Positions 38,080 through 45,985 of a DNA stretch of 64,000 nucleotides are shown in pieces. Position numbers and translations under genes: made by a program. The DNA comes from an uncultured Chryseobacterium sp. (GTDB lineage: Bacteria; Bacteroidota; Bacteroidia; Flavobacteriales; Weeksellaceae): contig CAJYGB010000042.1 in assembly GCA_913774355.1 (NCBI GenBank), forward strand, positions 96,324 to 160,323, written 5' to 3'. Positions within the stretch are counted from its first letter, which is position 1; each line of letters starts with the position of its first letter. A model generated the notes under the pieces. The model was not told where the DNA came from. It made no database searches and worked only from the letters and a program-made list of their open reading frames with translations.

Positions 38080-38087
38080 TATATTTG
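38080..38087 (+). promoter_or_regulatory. -7 box TATATTTG before a truncated gene
   Basis: Exact TAnnTTTG, 19 bases before the ATG at 38106; spacing is the same as for intact genes of this window. Confidence 0.55.
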
Positions 38088-38105
38088 AGCAAACTAAATA
38101 AAACC

Positions 38106-38171
38106 ATGGAACAACATCAATTAACTTCTTATTTTGTATACCTCTTATTTTTAAGCTTTAAAATTTTATAA
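38106..38171 (+). pseudogene. 5' remnant of a truncated gene (21 codons)
   Basis: An ATG behind a perfect -7 box opens MEQHQLTSYFVYLLFLSF and stops after KIL. Sequence before this point has the composition of the core chromosome; from about 38160 on it is strongly AT-rich. The simplest reading is that the left end of the accessory island cut off a gene just after its start. The rest of 38172-38383 is AT-rich and shows no gene. Confidence 0.4.
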
Positions 38172-38383
38172 GTGAATTATATACTATACTATTAATACTA
38201 AAAATCAGTATAAAATATATATCGTTATAATTTGATCATAAAAATATGTAGCCGAAATATTTTTAGATCAAACAATCAATACATACTAAAAGCATTTACA
38301 CAATATAAATAAATTAGCATTTTTATTATATAAATGTTATGAATAATTCTAAAAATAGATAACCTTATAAAATTAAAAATCAG

Positions 38384-40243
38384 ATGGATATTGAAATATT
38401 AAAACTTAAAGAAAGACTTGAGATTGCTCTAGAACTAGGCGAGAGTCATTATAGAGAATTTAAAAGCGGACAAGAAGGACCACCCGAAAACAAAACTAAT
38501 CGCGATGTCAAAAGTGTCTGTGAAGACATTTCTAGAACTTTAGTTGCATTTGCAAATGCTGACGGTGGAGAACTACTCGTTGGAGTAGAAGATAGTGGGC
38601 AAGTATCAGGTTTAAACTATTCGCAAGAGAAACTAGAAATTTTATTAAATGCCCCTAAAACTCATGTTCACAAAAATACACCTTTACCAAATTTCAGGTC
38701 ACGCATAACTGAATATAATGGAAAAACTATTCTCTATTTTTCAATTCCTAAAGGAAATGAATTCGTTTATTTAACATCAGATGGTCGTTGTATTCAAAGA
38801 AAAGATTTGGAATCAGTTCCAATTTCGGCTGAGGAAATACTTTTTTCAAGAGAAGAAACTATTTCTAGGGAATACGACCGAAACTTTATTGAAAATGCTG
38901 ATATTAGTGATATTGATATAGAGTTAATTTCACATATAACGGAACAATTATCCATAAAGATTACACCTGAAAAATTTCTACAACATATAGACTTAGCCGA
39001 ATTTGACGGAAACAAGTTAAGACTAAAAAGAGCAGCTTTATTACTTTTTGCTAAAAAACCTAATAGATGGCATCCAAGATTGCAAGTTCGTGTAATAAAG
39101 GTTGCCGGAGTTGAACTAAAAAGTGGAGAAGATTTTAACGTTATTAATGATGAGGAAATTAGTGATAACGTGGTCAAATTAATCGAATCAAGTTGGGAGA
39201 TTATTAGACCCCACCTAACAGAGACTAAATTTTCAAAACAAGCACTCTTTAAAACCCAAATAGTTTATCCTGAGCTAGCATGTAGAGAGGCTCTTATTAA
39301 TGCAATTGCGCATCGAGATTACAGCATAGAAGGTAGAGGAATTGAAGTTTACGTTTACTCTGACAGGTTGGAAATCCAAAGTCCAGGTGAATTATTGTCA
39401 TCTGTTAAAGTTGATGATCTTGAAAAACAAAAGGGTGTACATCAATCCAGAAATTCAAATATTGCAAAAGCTCTCCGAGAAATTGGTTATATGAGAGAAT
39501 TAGGAGAAGGAATAAGAAGGATATTTGAATTGATGCGTAACAATGATTTGGAAGCTCCTCAATTTGAATCAAAAAATAAATCATTCAAAGTAACACTCTC
39601 GCAAAAGCATGTTTATTCTAAAGAAGAAAAATTGTGGCTTGATAATTTTTCTCAACTTAATTTAACTAGAGAACAAAAAACAGTTGTTAGACTGGGCACA
39701 AATGGTAAATTGTTTTCAACAGATGATATTTGGGAGGCTTGTGGAATTGTTGATACCGATAAATACCGTCAGCTTCTTGAGTCAATGAAAGAGCTTGGAA
39801 TTTTTAGGAGAAATTTTGATAGGAATAAAGCTTACGAAATTGCAAAAAAGTCAAGAACTAGTAAAAAGGAAATTAAACAATTTGAAATTGTTATTCCTTC
39901 AAGTTTTAAAACTAGTAAAGATGGAAAAGGAAAGGGAATAGAAATAAAACAAGCTCGGCAAGTTGAATCTAATGATTTGCTTGATGACTTAAGTTATACA
40001 AAGATCTATGTAACAAATATTCCGTTTGATATAAACGAAATTGATCTTACAGATTTCTTTAATAAATTTGGTGATGTTGTATCGGTAAAAATTCCAAGAC
40101 GTTTTCAATCTAAACATATACGAGGTTTTGCATATGTTGAATATGGGAATCCAGAAGATGCTCAAAACGCTATTAAAAACTCATCAAAGTATGAATTAAA
40201 AGGTAGAAAGATTTATATACAGAAATCAAACTATGAAAAATAG
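38384..40243 (+). CDS. AlbA/Schlafen-type ATPase fused to a C-terminal RRM domain (619 aa)
   Basis: Three parts can be seen. Residues ~10-150 are an AlbA_2 (Schlafen AlbA) domain: ESHYREFKSG and VCEDISRTLVAFANADGGEL, then VGVEDSG. Residues ~280-400 are the HATPase_c_4-type domain: ELACREALINAIAHRDYSIE with the N-box-like residues, and GYMRELGEGIRRIFELM. Residues ~400-510 look winged-helix-like and basic. Residues ~538-619 are an RNA-recognition motif with RNP2 KIYVTNI (~540) and RNP1 RGFAYVEY (~580), both full consensus. AlbA-ATPase proteins are usually regulators or defence-associated; an RRM on the end is, to my knowledge, unusual. The gene is AT-rich, has no partner on its strand and lies in an island with an IS. 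RNA-binding regulation or defence is inferred, not shown. Confidence 0.85.
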   Translation: MDIEILKLKERLEIALELGESHYREFKSGQEGPPENKTNRDVKSVCEDISRTLVAFANADGGELLVGVEDSGQVSGLNYSQEKLEILLNAPKTHVHKNTPLPNFRSRITEYNGKTILYFSIPKGNEFVYLTSDGRCIQRKDLESVPISAEEILFSREETISREYDRNFIENADISDIDIELISHITEQLSIKITPEKFLQHIDLAEFDGNKLRLKRAALLLFAKKPNRWHPRLQVRVIKVAGVELKSGEDFNVINDEEISDNVVKLIESSWEIIRPHLTETKFSKQALFKTQIVYPELACREALINAIAHRDYSIEGRGIEVYVYSDRLEIQSPGELLSSVKVDDLEKQKGVHQSRNSNIAKALREIGYMRELGEGIRRIFELMRNNDLEAPQFESKNKSFKVTLSQKHVYSKEEKLWLDNFSQLNLTREQKTVVRLGTNGKLFSTDDIWEACGIVDTDKYRQLLESMKELGIFRRNFDRNKAYEIAKKSRTSKKEIKQFEIVIPSSFKTSKDGKGKGIEIKQARQVESNDLLDDLSYTKIYVTNIPFDINEIDLTDFFNKFGDVVSVKIPRRFQSKHIRGFAYVEYGNPEDAQNAIKNSSKYELKGRKIYIQKSNYEK

Positions 40244-40376
40244 GATAACATCTATCTCTATATAACTTTTTTAGTAAATAAAATAAAGAGTGTGTCCTAA
40301 AAGTAGTACAGAGCTCTTAAAAATCGAATATTTGAATATGCATATTGCATTGGGGTATGAATAAAATCGATAAAAA

Positions 40377-40405
40377 GAGGGTGCCAAAAAAGTTTGGACA
40401 CCCTC
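40377..40405. terminator. Strong hairpin downstream of the AlbA-RRM gene
   Basis: GAGGGTG(C)CAAA pairs with TTTGG(A)CACCCTC; T-run follows on the plus strand. It lies 130 bases past the stop codon and is the first clear terminator. 40244-40376 shows no gene. Confidence 0.65.
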
Positions 40406-40529
40406 CTTTTTATCCAATTCAGAATAATATTCTTCAAAAAACAATATCACACAACTCTCTGAAATGTATTCGTAAAATTGTTGCAATTTCAATGAAAGTA
40501 ATGAGCTTGCAATCAATCTTATTATTAGC

Positions 40530-41809
40530 GGTTTAATAGTCAAAAATAGTTGGTAAAATTCTTTGTAATACCGATTATTACTGATGATATAGAAAGTTTA
40601 TTGAACTTTGTTTCAATAAACTTTTTTTATGGCTGAAAATTCAAAAAAAATCGTTGTTGGAGTTGTAAAAGTCTGGATGTAATTTCTTGGGGAAAGCAAA
40701 ACGGTAAGCATCGTTTTAAATGTAAAAAATGCGGCATTTATTTTACTTCCGAAAATAAATCGGTGAGCCTGAAAAACAAAGAAATTTGGTTCAAAAAATG
40801 GATTGTCGGAAAACAGACTTATGAGCAGATTTCAGCAGAATCAGGATATTCGGTAAGTACTCTTCAGCGGTATTTTAATATGATGCTTAGCAAAGCACCA
40901 AAACTCAGTTACAGCCAGAATAAGGAAGTTTTTTTGCTCATTGACGGGACTTACTTTTCCAATGAAATCTGTTTAGTGGTATACAGAGACAATGTTTTTA
41001 AGCAAACCCAACTTTACAGAATTACTGATGGAGAGCATTATGAAGAATTGAAAGAGGATCTGGAAAACATCTTGAATTTAGGAATAAAAATTGGCGGGAT
41101 AACCTGCGATGGAGACAAATCTCTACTGAAAGCCATCCGGAAAGTCTGTCCCAAAGTTCCTGTTCAGAGATGTCTTGTAAATATTCAAAGGATGTGCAAA
41201 ATATGGCTTTCGGCTTATCCAAAGTCTGTAGCGGGTTTTGAGTTGCGTGAAATTGTCTGCAAGATTCATTTTATTGACAATGAAATTAAAAAGCAGTATT
41301 GGATCAAAGAATTTTTGGACTGGTCTGAGAAGCATAAAGATTTTTTGAATGAAAAATCATACAGTCAGGAAACCGGAAGATATTGGTACACGCACAAAAT
41401 GGTAAGAAGATGTTTTTCAGTTGTCAGAAAGGCTCTACCCAATATGTTTATCTTCCTGCAAAATCCTAAAATTCCGAAAACAACCAACGGTATAGAGTCT
41501 TTTTTCGGTCATCTGAAAGGTAATCTCAATATTCATCGGGGACTTACCAAGAGCCGGAGAAAAAAGTTTATCCAATGGTACCTTTTTTATAAAAATCTAA
41601 AGTCGTAAAAGGTTTTTTAAGCCATAGAGCTGTTCCAATAATTTACAAAAAAAAGGATGGTAAAAACCATCCTTTAAACTATTGTTTACAGCGTTGATGG
41701 TATTGCTGATGAGTTGCTCCTCAGCATTGCTCATTTCCTCTTTCAATCAACACCTAAATATTACGAATTATTTTTGTGAAAAACACCAACTATTTTTGAC
41801 CACATTACC
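40530..41809 (+). mobile_element. Complete IS256-family-like insertion sequence, 1280 bp
   Basis: Ends are defined by 25-bp inverted repeats at 40530-40554 and 41785-41809, matching at 20 of 25 positions, with the inner 16 bases (GTCAAAAATAGTTGGT) and outermost GGT identical. Immediately outside both ends is the same 8-bp direct repeat TTATTAGC (40522-40529 and 41810-41817), the target duplication; 8 bp is the usual length for IS256-type elements. Inside are a hairpin before the gene (40593-40605 with 40612-40624), the transposase, and a hairpin after it (41652-41675). The intact duplication suggests a fairly recent insertion. Confidence 0.9.
40629..41608 (+). CDS. IS256-type transposase, Zn-binding variant, requiring a frameshift
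   Basis: DDE transposase with an N-terminal zinc ribbon, HTH and MULE/IS256-like core. The ATG at 40629 reads MAENSKK into a run of eight As (40643-40650) and would stop 10 codons later; the neighbouring frame, open across the run, continues NRCWSCKSLDVISWGKQNG with the second Cys pair CKKC. Catalytic acids are visible in LIDGTYF, TCDGDKS and GIESFFGHLK. Either ribosomal/transcriptional slippage on A8 makes the full protein (as in several IS families) or one A has been lost. An intact 281-codon frame from 40763 lacks the ribbon. Confidence 0.82.
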
Positions 41810-41911
41810 TTATTAGCAACATCACTAATTTTTGCCACCATAAAGAAATCTTAGAATAAGAAACCTCCTTGCTAGTGAGAGCCTTACGCTCGTGCCTATT
41901 TTAAAGTAAAA

Positions 41912-42130
41912 TCACTTCAAATCCACCAACTCCGGCAAAGAAACTTCCAAAGCATTCGCCAGTTCCAGCAAAGTATAAAGCGTAGGATTTACTTTGCCGT
42001 TTTCCAGCTTTTCTATGGCCTGACGGTCTTTGTTGCAGGCGCGGGCAAGATCAGACTGGCTCCAGCCTTTCTCTTCACGAAGTTTGATGATTCGTTTTCC
42101 TAGTGCTATTTTTAATTGATCTTTGATCAT
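41912..42130 (-). CDS. XRE-family HTH regulator, second of a pair (72 aa)
   Basis: Almost wholly a helix-turn-helix: LGKRIIKLREEKGWSQSDLA, then CNKDRQAIEKLENGKVNPTL. DNA-binding only, no effector domain. Its ATG overlaps the stop of the upstream regulator gene by four bases (ATGA), so the two are translated together. The 42-kb pair is divergent from a SymE-like toxin gene. 41818-41911, between the IS and this gene, shows no coding sequence. Confidence 0.85.
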   Translation of the reverse strand: MIKDQLKIALGKRIIKLREEKGWSQSDLARACNKDRQAIEKLENGKVNPTLYTLLELANALEVSLPELVDLK

Positions 42131-42345
42131 GAACCCGTAGACACCAATAATTCCCGGATATCTACTTTAAGAAACTTAGATATTTCGTAAAGCGTTTCAA
42201 TGGAAGGCTGGACTTCATTGGTACACCAGCGTGAAACGGTGGATTCTGTCTTTCCCAAATGACTGGCGAGATCCTTGCTGGTCTTATTTTTTTCTGCTAA
42301 GACAGACTTTATTCTATTTAAATTTATTTTCGACACAGTGCTCAA
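42127..42345 (-). CDS. XRE-family HTH regulator, first of a pair (72 aa)
   Basis: Helix-turn-helix protein with IKSVLAEKNKTSKDLASHLG and KTESTVSRWCTNEVQPSIET; a different subfamily from the downstream regulator. The start is either the TTG at 42345 or the GTG at 42336. It is divergent from symE across 139 bp that hold two AT palindromes. Two small repressors acting on the shared gap is an inference. Confidence 0.82.
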   Translation of the reverse strand: MSTVSKINLNRIKSVLAEKNKTSKDLASHLGKTESTVSRWCTNEVQPSIETLYEISKFLKVDIRELLVSTGS

Positions 42346-42411
42346 TGATTAACTTCTCTTGCAAATATCGTAAAATTCTAAAGACCTGAAAATCATTCTT
42401 AAAACAACAAT

Positions 42412-42460
42412 AATTATAATTTCATGCGTTTTTATTTGTTTTAAAATATAATTAATTATA
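42412..42460. promoter_or_regulatory. AT palindromes in the HTH-symE gap
   Basis: AATTATAATT (42412-42421) and TATAATTAATTATA (42447-42460) are both perfect palindromes, lying between the divergent regulator pair and symE. Such symmetry fits operator sites for dimeric HTH proteins, but AT-rich DNA gives palindromes easily. Confidence 0.35.
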
Positions 42461-42484
42461 CTTTTATAGCAATAAATTCGCATA

Positions 42485-42706
42485 ATGAAGCAAGAAAAAA
42501 AATTTCACCATAAAAAAGATCGTCATCTGAAAGTATATGGAAAATACACCGGGAATTCCAATCCCTGGCGACCAAATATCCTTCCTGAAATCCGTCTATG
42601 TGGCAAATGGTTGCAGGAAATCGGCTTTGAGCAGGGCAATACCATCAAAGTACAGCAGAGAAAAAATAAAATAACCATTACGCTGGATCCGCAGGAAAAA
42701 AATTAG
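42485..42706 (+). CDS. SymE-like toxin (73 aa)
   Basis: Matches the SymE family of small proteins, in E. coli an SOS-induced toxin that compacts DNA and is silenced by the antisense RNA SymR. RHLKVYGKY at the N-terminus and PEIRLCGKWLQEIGFEQGNT followed by KVQQRKNKITITL are the family core. Here it is divergent from two XRE regulators, so control by proteins as well as or instead of an antisense RNA is possible. Antisense RNA was not identified. Confidence 0.82.
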   Translation: MKQEKKFHHKKDRHLKVYGKYTGNSNPWRPNILPEIRLCGKWLQEIGFEQGNTIKVQQRKNKITITLDPQEKN

Positions 42707-42849
42707 CCTCTGCCTTTGATCAAAGCAAAATGATTTTGTTATGGGCAAAGTCTAAGAGCATTATCGAAAAGCATTTGATCTGTAATCAGATTTTAGGAGA
42801 ATTTCCTGAGGTTCCCGGTCATTTTAAATTATTTCAAAACTTCTTTAGT

Positions 42850-43050
42850 CACGAACAACCCTGTTTGTAACCTCCTCAGTCCTCCGAAGGTGTAAAACAA
42901 CCCTGTTTGTAATCTCCTGCAATTGTATTTAATCGCAAACACACCTGTTTCTAATTTCCTGCAATTGCATTTTACTTCCCGCAACTTGCGCAAGAATTCC
43001 TGCATTTGTATTTAGTCGCAAACACCCCTGTTTCTAATTTCCCGCAATAG
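42850..43050. repeat. Degenerate ~41-bp direct repeats
   Basis: A unit like CGCAAACACCCCTGTTT then CTAATTTCCTGCAATTG recurs at about 42853, 42897, 42936 and 43018, with a more worn copy between the last two (CGCAACTTGCGC...TGCATTTGTATTTAG). Spacing is ~40 bp. No reading frame is kept through it, and no gene covers 42707-43183. Function unknown. Confidence 0.65.
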
Positions 43051-43065
43051 CATGGGAACCCGACA

Positions 43066-43098
43066 AAACCTAACGGGTTTTCAAAACCCGTTAGGTTT
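43066..43098. terminator. Perfect 16-bp hairpin
   Basis: AAACCTAACGGGTTTT pairs exactly with AAAACCCGTTAGGTTT around one base. Similar CCTAACGGG hairpins are widespread in flavobacterial genomes. It lies before the kelch gene and could end transcription from symE, or be a dispersed repeat. Confidence 0.75.
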
Positions 43099-43183
43099 GT
43101 TGAAGGTTGAATTAATATCAACGATTTACACTCCTCATTTTTTCCCTATCTTTAAAAATCAATTCAGCAAAACCTTACCACCA

Positions 43184-44119
43184 TTGAAAAAAACAGCATT
43201 TCTTCTCTTCATTTCCGGCTTGTTATTCACGAATGCGCAAACCCTGAATTTTAAGCATCTGGCGGATCTATCCGTCCGCAGAGGAGGGATCAGCAGTGCC
43301 GTTGCAGATGACGACATTTATGTGAGTAACGGGTATAGGGACAATGACGGCAATGCCACTTTTATCGAAAAATACAGCATTAAAGATAACCGCTGGAGTG
43401 TCGTCAACGCCAAGCTGCTTCCCAGAAGATTCGGTAATTCCGAGACGGATGGTCATAAAATCTATATTTTCAACGGCTGGGGAAACAGCCATCTTGAAAT
43501 TCTGGACCTCGAAACCAATAAGATCACAAAGGGAGCGGTAAACCGAGCCTATACGGGAAATGCAGGTTCTGCCATCCACAACGGAAAAATCTATGTGTTC
43601 GGCGGCAGCGGGCTGAATAATGCTGCCACCACTGTATTTTCCAACAGGTTCCAATACTATGACATTGCTTCCGATACCTGGCATCCCCTACCCGATATGC
43701 CCACGGCCAGGGAAACAAAGGGCAAGATTGTAAAGGATAAGCTGTATGTCATCGGTGGTTTCAACGGTACGCCTTCCCGGCTGGTCAATGTTTACGATCT
43801 CAACAAAAATCTCTGGACTGAGCAATATACGATGCCTGTGGGGATAGCCGGTCATGCATTGGCGGTATCCGGTCATAAGATCTTTATTGCCGGAGGGAGC
43901 AATAATCAGATGTTCTTAGCCTATTTCGATACGGAGACCAACACATTGCATCAGTTATCCTCCAATATGATTCCCAGAAGACATGCCGCTGCGGAAATCT
44001 ATAACGATAAACTCTACATCATCGGCGGAAGTACGACATCTTCCGCCAAATCGGCCCTTAAAAGCCTTCAAGCTGCGGATATCAGCGAGGGAACACTTTC
44101 CGCTGAAAGTACCCGTTAA
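43184..44119 (+). CDS. Secreted kelch-repeat protein (~311 aa)
   Basis: Six or so kelch blades are visible, each with a double Gly and spaced Tyr/Trp (IHNGKIYVFGGSGLN, VKDKLYVIGGFNGTP, VSGHKIFIAGGSNN, YNDKLYIIGGSTTS). The TTG at 43184 gives MKKTAFLLFISGLLFTNAQ, a proper signal peptide; the open frame from 43052 would translate the hairpin and is rejected. A near -7 box (TATCTTTA, 43147-43154) fits this start. The beta-propeller probably binds a protein or sugar; its partner is unknown. Confidence 0.85.
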   Translation: MKKTAFLLFISGLLFTNAQTLNFKHLADLSVRRGGISSAVADDDIYVSNGYRDNDGNATFIEKYSIKDNRWSVVNAKLLPRRFGNSETDGHKIYIFNGWGNSHLEILDLETNKITKGAVNRAYTGNAGSAIHNGKIYVFGGSGLNNAATTVFSNRFQYYDIASDTWHPLPDMPTARETKGKIVKDKLYVIGGFNGTPSRLVNVYDLNKNLWTEQYTMPVGIAGHALAVSGHKIFIAGGSNNQMFLAYFDTETNTLHQLSSNMIPRRHAAAEIYNDKLYIIGGSTTSSAKSALKSLQAADISEGTLSAESTR

Positions 44120-44338
44120 TGGCTTCTTCCGGCGCGAGTTTCCAGGCTCGTACTCCATTATGCACTGGAATATTTTATCCAACCTATGAATTTGAAATCT
44201 GCATCACCTTATCTAGAGTTACTTTATTAAACGCACAAAAATGACGGTGAATTGAGAACCTCATTTTATTTTTCGTCTTCCTATTTATTTTGCCGTGATT
44301 TTTCTTAGTTTAGCTGCCTAAAAATTAATCCTCTTAAA

Positions 44339-44665
44339 ATGAAAATCGAATTAAAACCGGAATTATCCATTGAACACGACGAATTTCCGAAAATGATTGA
44401 AGTCGATATCGATGAAAACTCATCTTCAATCGGGCAACTGATCGATAAAATCCATGAACAGACAAATATTCCCGCCAATGTAGAACTAAAGTGGGAAGAT
44501 TTTATCGAAAAAATAGCCTGTACTTATTATGTCATTGAAAAAGGCGAATATGATGACTACCTTATGATCACCGATATGGAAGAAAAAATTAGTAATTTTC
44601 CTAAGCATGGGCAGGACGGAGCAATGATTATCGTAATCGATGGAAGAACCAGGCTTGTTAATTAG
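44339..44665 (+). CDS. Unknown cytoplasmic protein (108 aa)
   Basis: Acidic protein with no signal peptide; begins MKIELKPELSIEHDEFPKMI and holds EVDIDENSSSIGQLIDKIHEQT. I do not recognise the family. It overlaps the dioxygenase gene by 26 bases, so the two are coupled and likely act together. The end VIDGRTRLVN falls inside the next gene's start. Confidence 0.65.
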   Translation: MKIELKPELSIEHDEFPKMIEVDIDENSSSIGQLIDKIHEQTNIPANVELKWEDFIEKIACTYYVIEKGEYDDYLMITDMEEKISNFPKHGQDGAMIIVIDGRTRLVN

Positions 44666-45347
44666 TTATCAGTGGGGAGAACATCCCAATGAGGCTACCA
44701 TCAAAGAAGACCTTCAGCAGGGATATCCGCTGGTTATAAAAAATTTCCCTCTGTCCGACGAAGAACTGCAATTATTCATCAGCCGGTTGGGAACCGCGTT
44801 AAACGAAAGACGGAATAACAACGGAAAATCGGTTTTTGACGTAACCATTGTCCGCCATAACAATTTTTTCACCTCTATTGCCAATTCCAATTTAGCCTTT
44901 CCACTACATACTGATTGTGCCGATTTCGATACCATTCCCAATACGATAGGCCTATTGTGCGTGGAGCCGGATGAAAAAGGCCAGGGTACCAATACCTTTA
45001 TGCTGTTGAGCAGTCTTTTAAACCACCTTACCGAAGACGAAAAGCAGAAAATGCTGGGTAAAAAATGGAAATTCGGAAATCAGCTGAGAAGTATTTTATC
45101 ATTTGAAGACGGAAATTATGCCCTCTGCTACGACCGGATTACGATGGAATCTTTTTCCAGGCTTGAGGCAACGGAAATTGATGAATTAAATACACTCGAT
45201 AAGCTTTTCAAAAGCCTTTCCTTCGAAATTAAGCTGGAAAAAGGCGACCTGATCTTATTCAGAAACGATTTAATGCTGCACGGACGGGATAAAATCCATA
45301 CCGATTCAAAAAGATGGATTAAGAGAATCAGGTTTGATACGAAATAG
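44640..45347 (+). CDS. TauD/TfdA-like Fe(II)/2-oxoglutarate dioxygenase (235 aa)
   Basis: Oxygenase fold with the facial triad: HTD in FPLHTDCADFDT, and the distal His in LMLHGRDKI, followed by the oxoglutarate-binding Arg in KRWIKRIRF. Such enzymes hydroxylate small molecules or amino acids, some in natural-product pathways; the substrate is unknown. It overlaps the preceding 108-aa gene by 26 bases, an unusual partner for a dioxygenase. Confidence 0.83.
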   Translation: MEEPGLLISYQWGEHPNEATIKEDLQQGYPLVIKNFPLSDEELQLFISRLGTALNERRNNNGKSVFDVTIVRHNNFFTSIANSNLAFPLHTDCADFDTIPNTIGLLCVEPDEKGQGTNTFMLLSSLLNHLTEDEKQKMLGKKWKFGNQLRSILSFEDGNYALCYDRITMESFSRLEATEIDELNTLDKLFKSLSFEIKLEKGDLILFRNDLMLHGRDKIHTDSKRWIKRIRFDTK

Positions 45348-45420
45348 TGAAAGCTTCTTGCTAATGCAACTTACCGAAACCTTTTAAATCTTAAACCCGA
45401 ACTTCAACCTCAATTAAAAC

Positions 45421-45885
45421 ATGAACCGCAACCAAAAGAAATTTGAAGAAATCAAAAAGGTCCTTATTGAAAAATTAGGAGATAGGGTTGAGTATTCAAA
45501 AGACGAAGACGGAACCGAATCTTTGGCCCTTAAAAATTCAGAATTCTGGGTTTCAACGACTTTTGGGGAATTGGTAGTGGGCTACGGTTCCCATCACACG
45601 CATTTCAGTGAAGAATTCGGAAATTTAGAAGACGGAATCGTCCAGGCTTTCGATTTATTGACCAACAGAATCAGAACAGCCAACTACCTAAAAGGAAATA
45701 CAGTATTTAAGACAACGGTAGAAATTGAATATCCCGATGCTACACTTGTCGACATCGGAAGTTCAGGCCTGATCTTTTTCCCATTCTGGAAAAAAACAAA
45801 GCTTGAGGTAATGTATGATGAAAAGATTTTAGAGAAAAAGGAAATTGAGGATCAGGTGAATGCAGTTCTGGAAAACCTGAATTGA
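45421..45885 (+). CDS. Unknown protein, possibly immunity-like (154 aa)
   Basis: Cytoplasmic, charged, starts MNRNQKKFEEIKKVLIEKLG; contains SEFWVSTTFGELVVGYGSHHTHF and a C-terminal helix KKEIEDQVNAVLENLN. Family not recognised, but the size, lack of export signal and place among SMI1/SUFU-type genes resemble immunity proteins. That is inference from context. Confidence 0.6.
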   Translation: MNRNQKKFEEIKKVLIEKLGDRVEYSKDEDGTESLALKNSEFWVSTTFGELVVGYGSHHTHFSEEFGNLEDGIVQAFDLLTNRIRTANYLKGNTVFKTTVEIEYPDATLVDIGSSGLIFFPFWKKTKLEVMYDEKILEKKEIEDQVNAVLENLN

Positions 45886-45985
45886 TTAATATTGTAAAAA
45901 TGAAGTTAACCGGGCTGACAATTTCCTGCAATCTCGAATTTTTTTTAAGCCATTAATACATTTAATCATAATTTTAAAGTTCCAT

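Noticed and set aside
40271-40543. Minus-strand 90-codon frame downstream of the AlbA-RRM gene
   Set aside because: It crosses a hairpin and the left IS end and has no recognisable features.
41597-41734. 45-codon minus-strand frame MSNAEEQLISNTINAVNNSL... inside the IS
   Set aside because: The start looks protein-like, but it runs through a hairpin and into the transposase end and has no supporting homology I can name.
42850-43050. CRISPR array
   Set aside because: Units are degenerate, spacers are not distinct from repeats, and there are no cas genes.
43052-43183. Longer kelch protein starting at the ATG at 43052
   Set aside because: This would translate a perfect 16-bp hairpin and place the signal peptide 44 residues inside.
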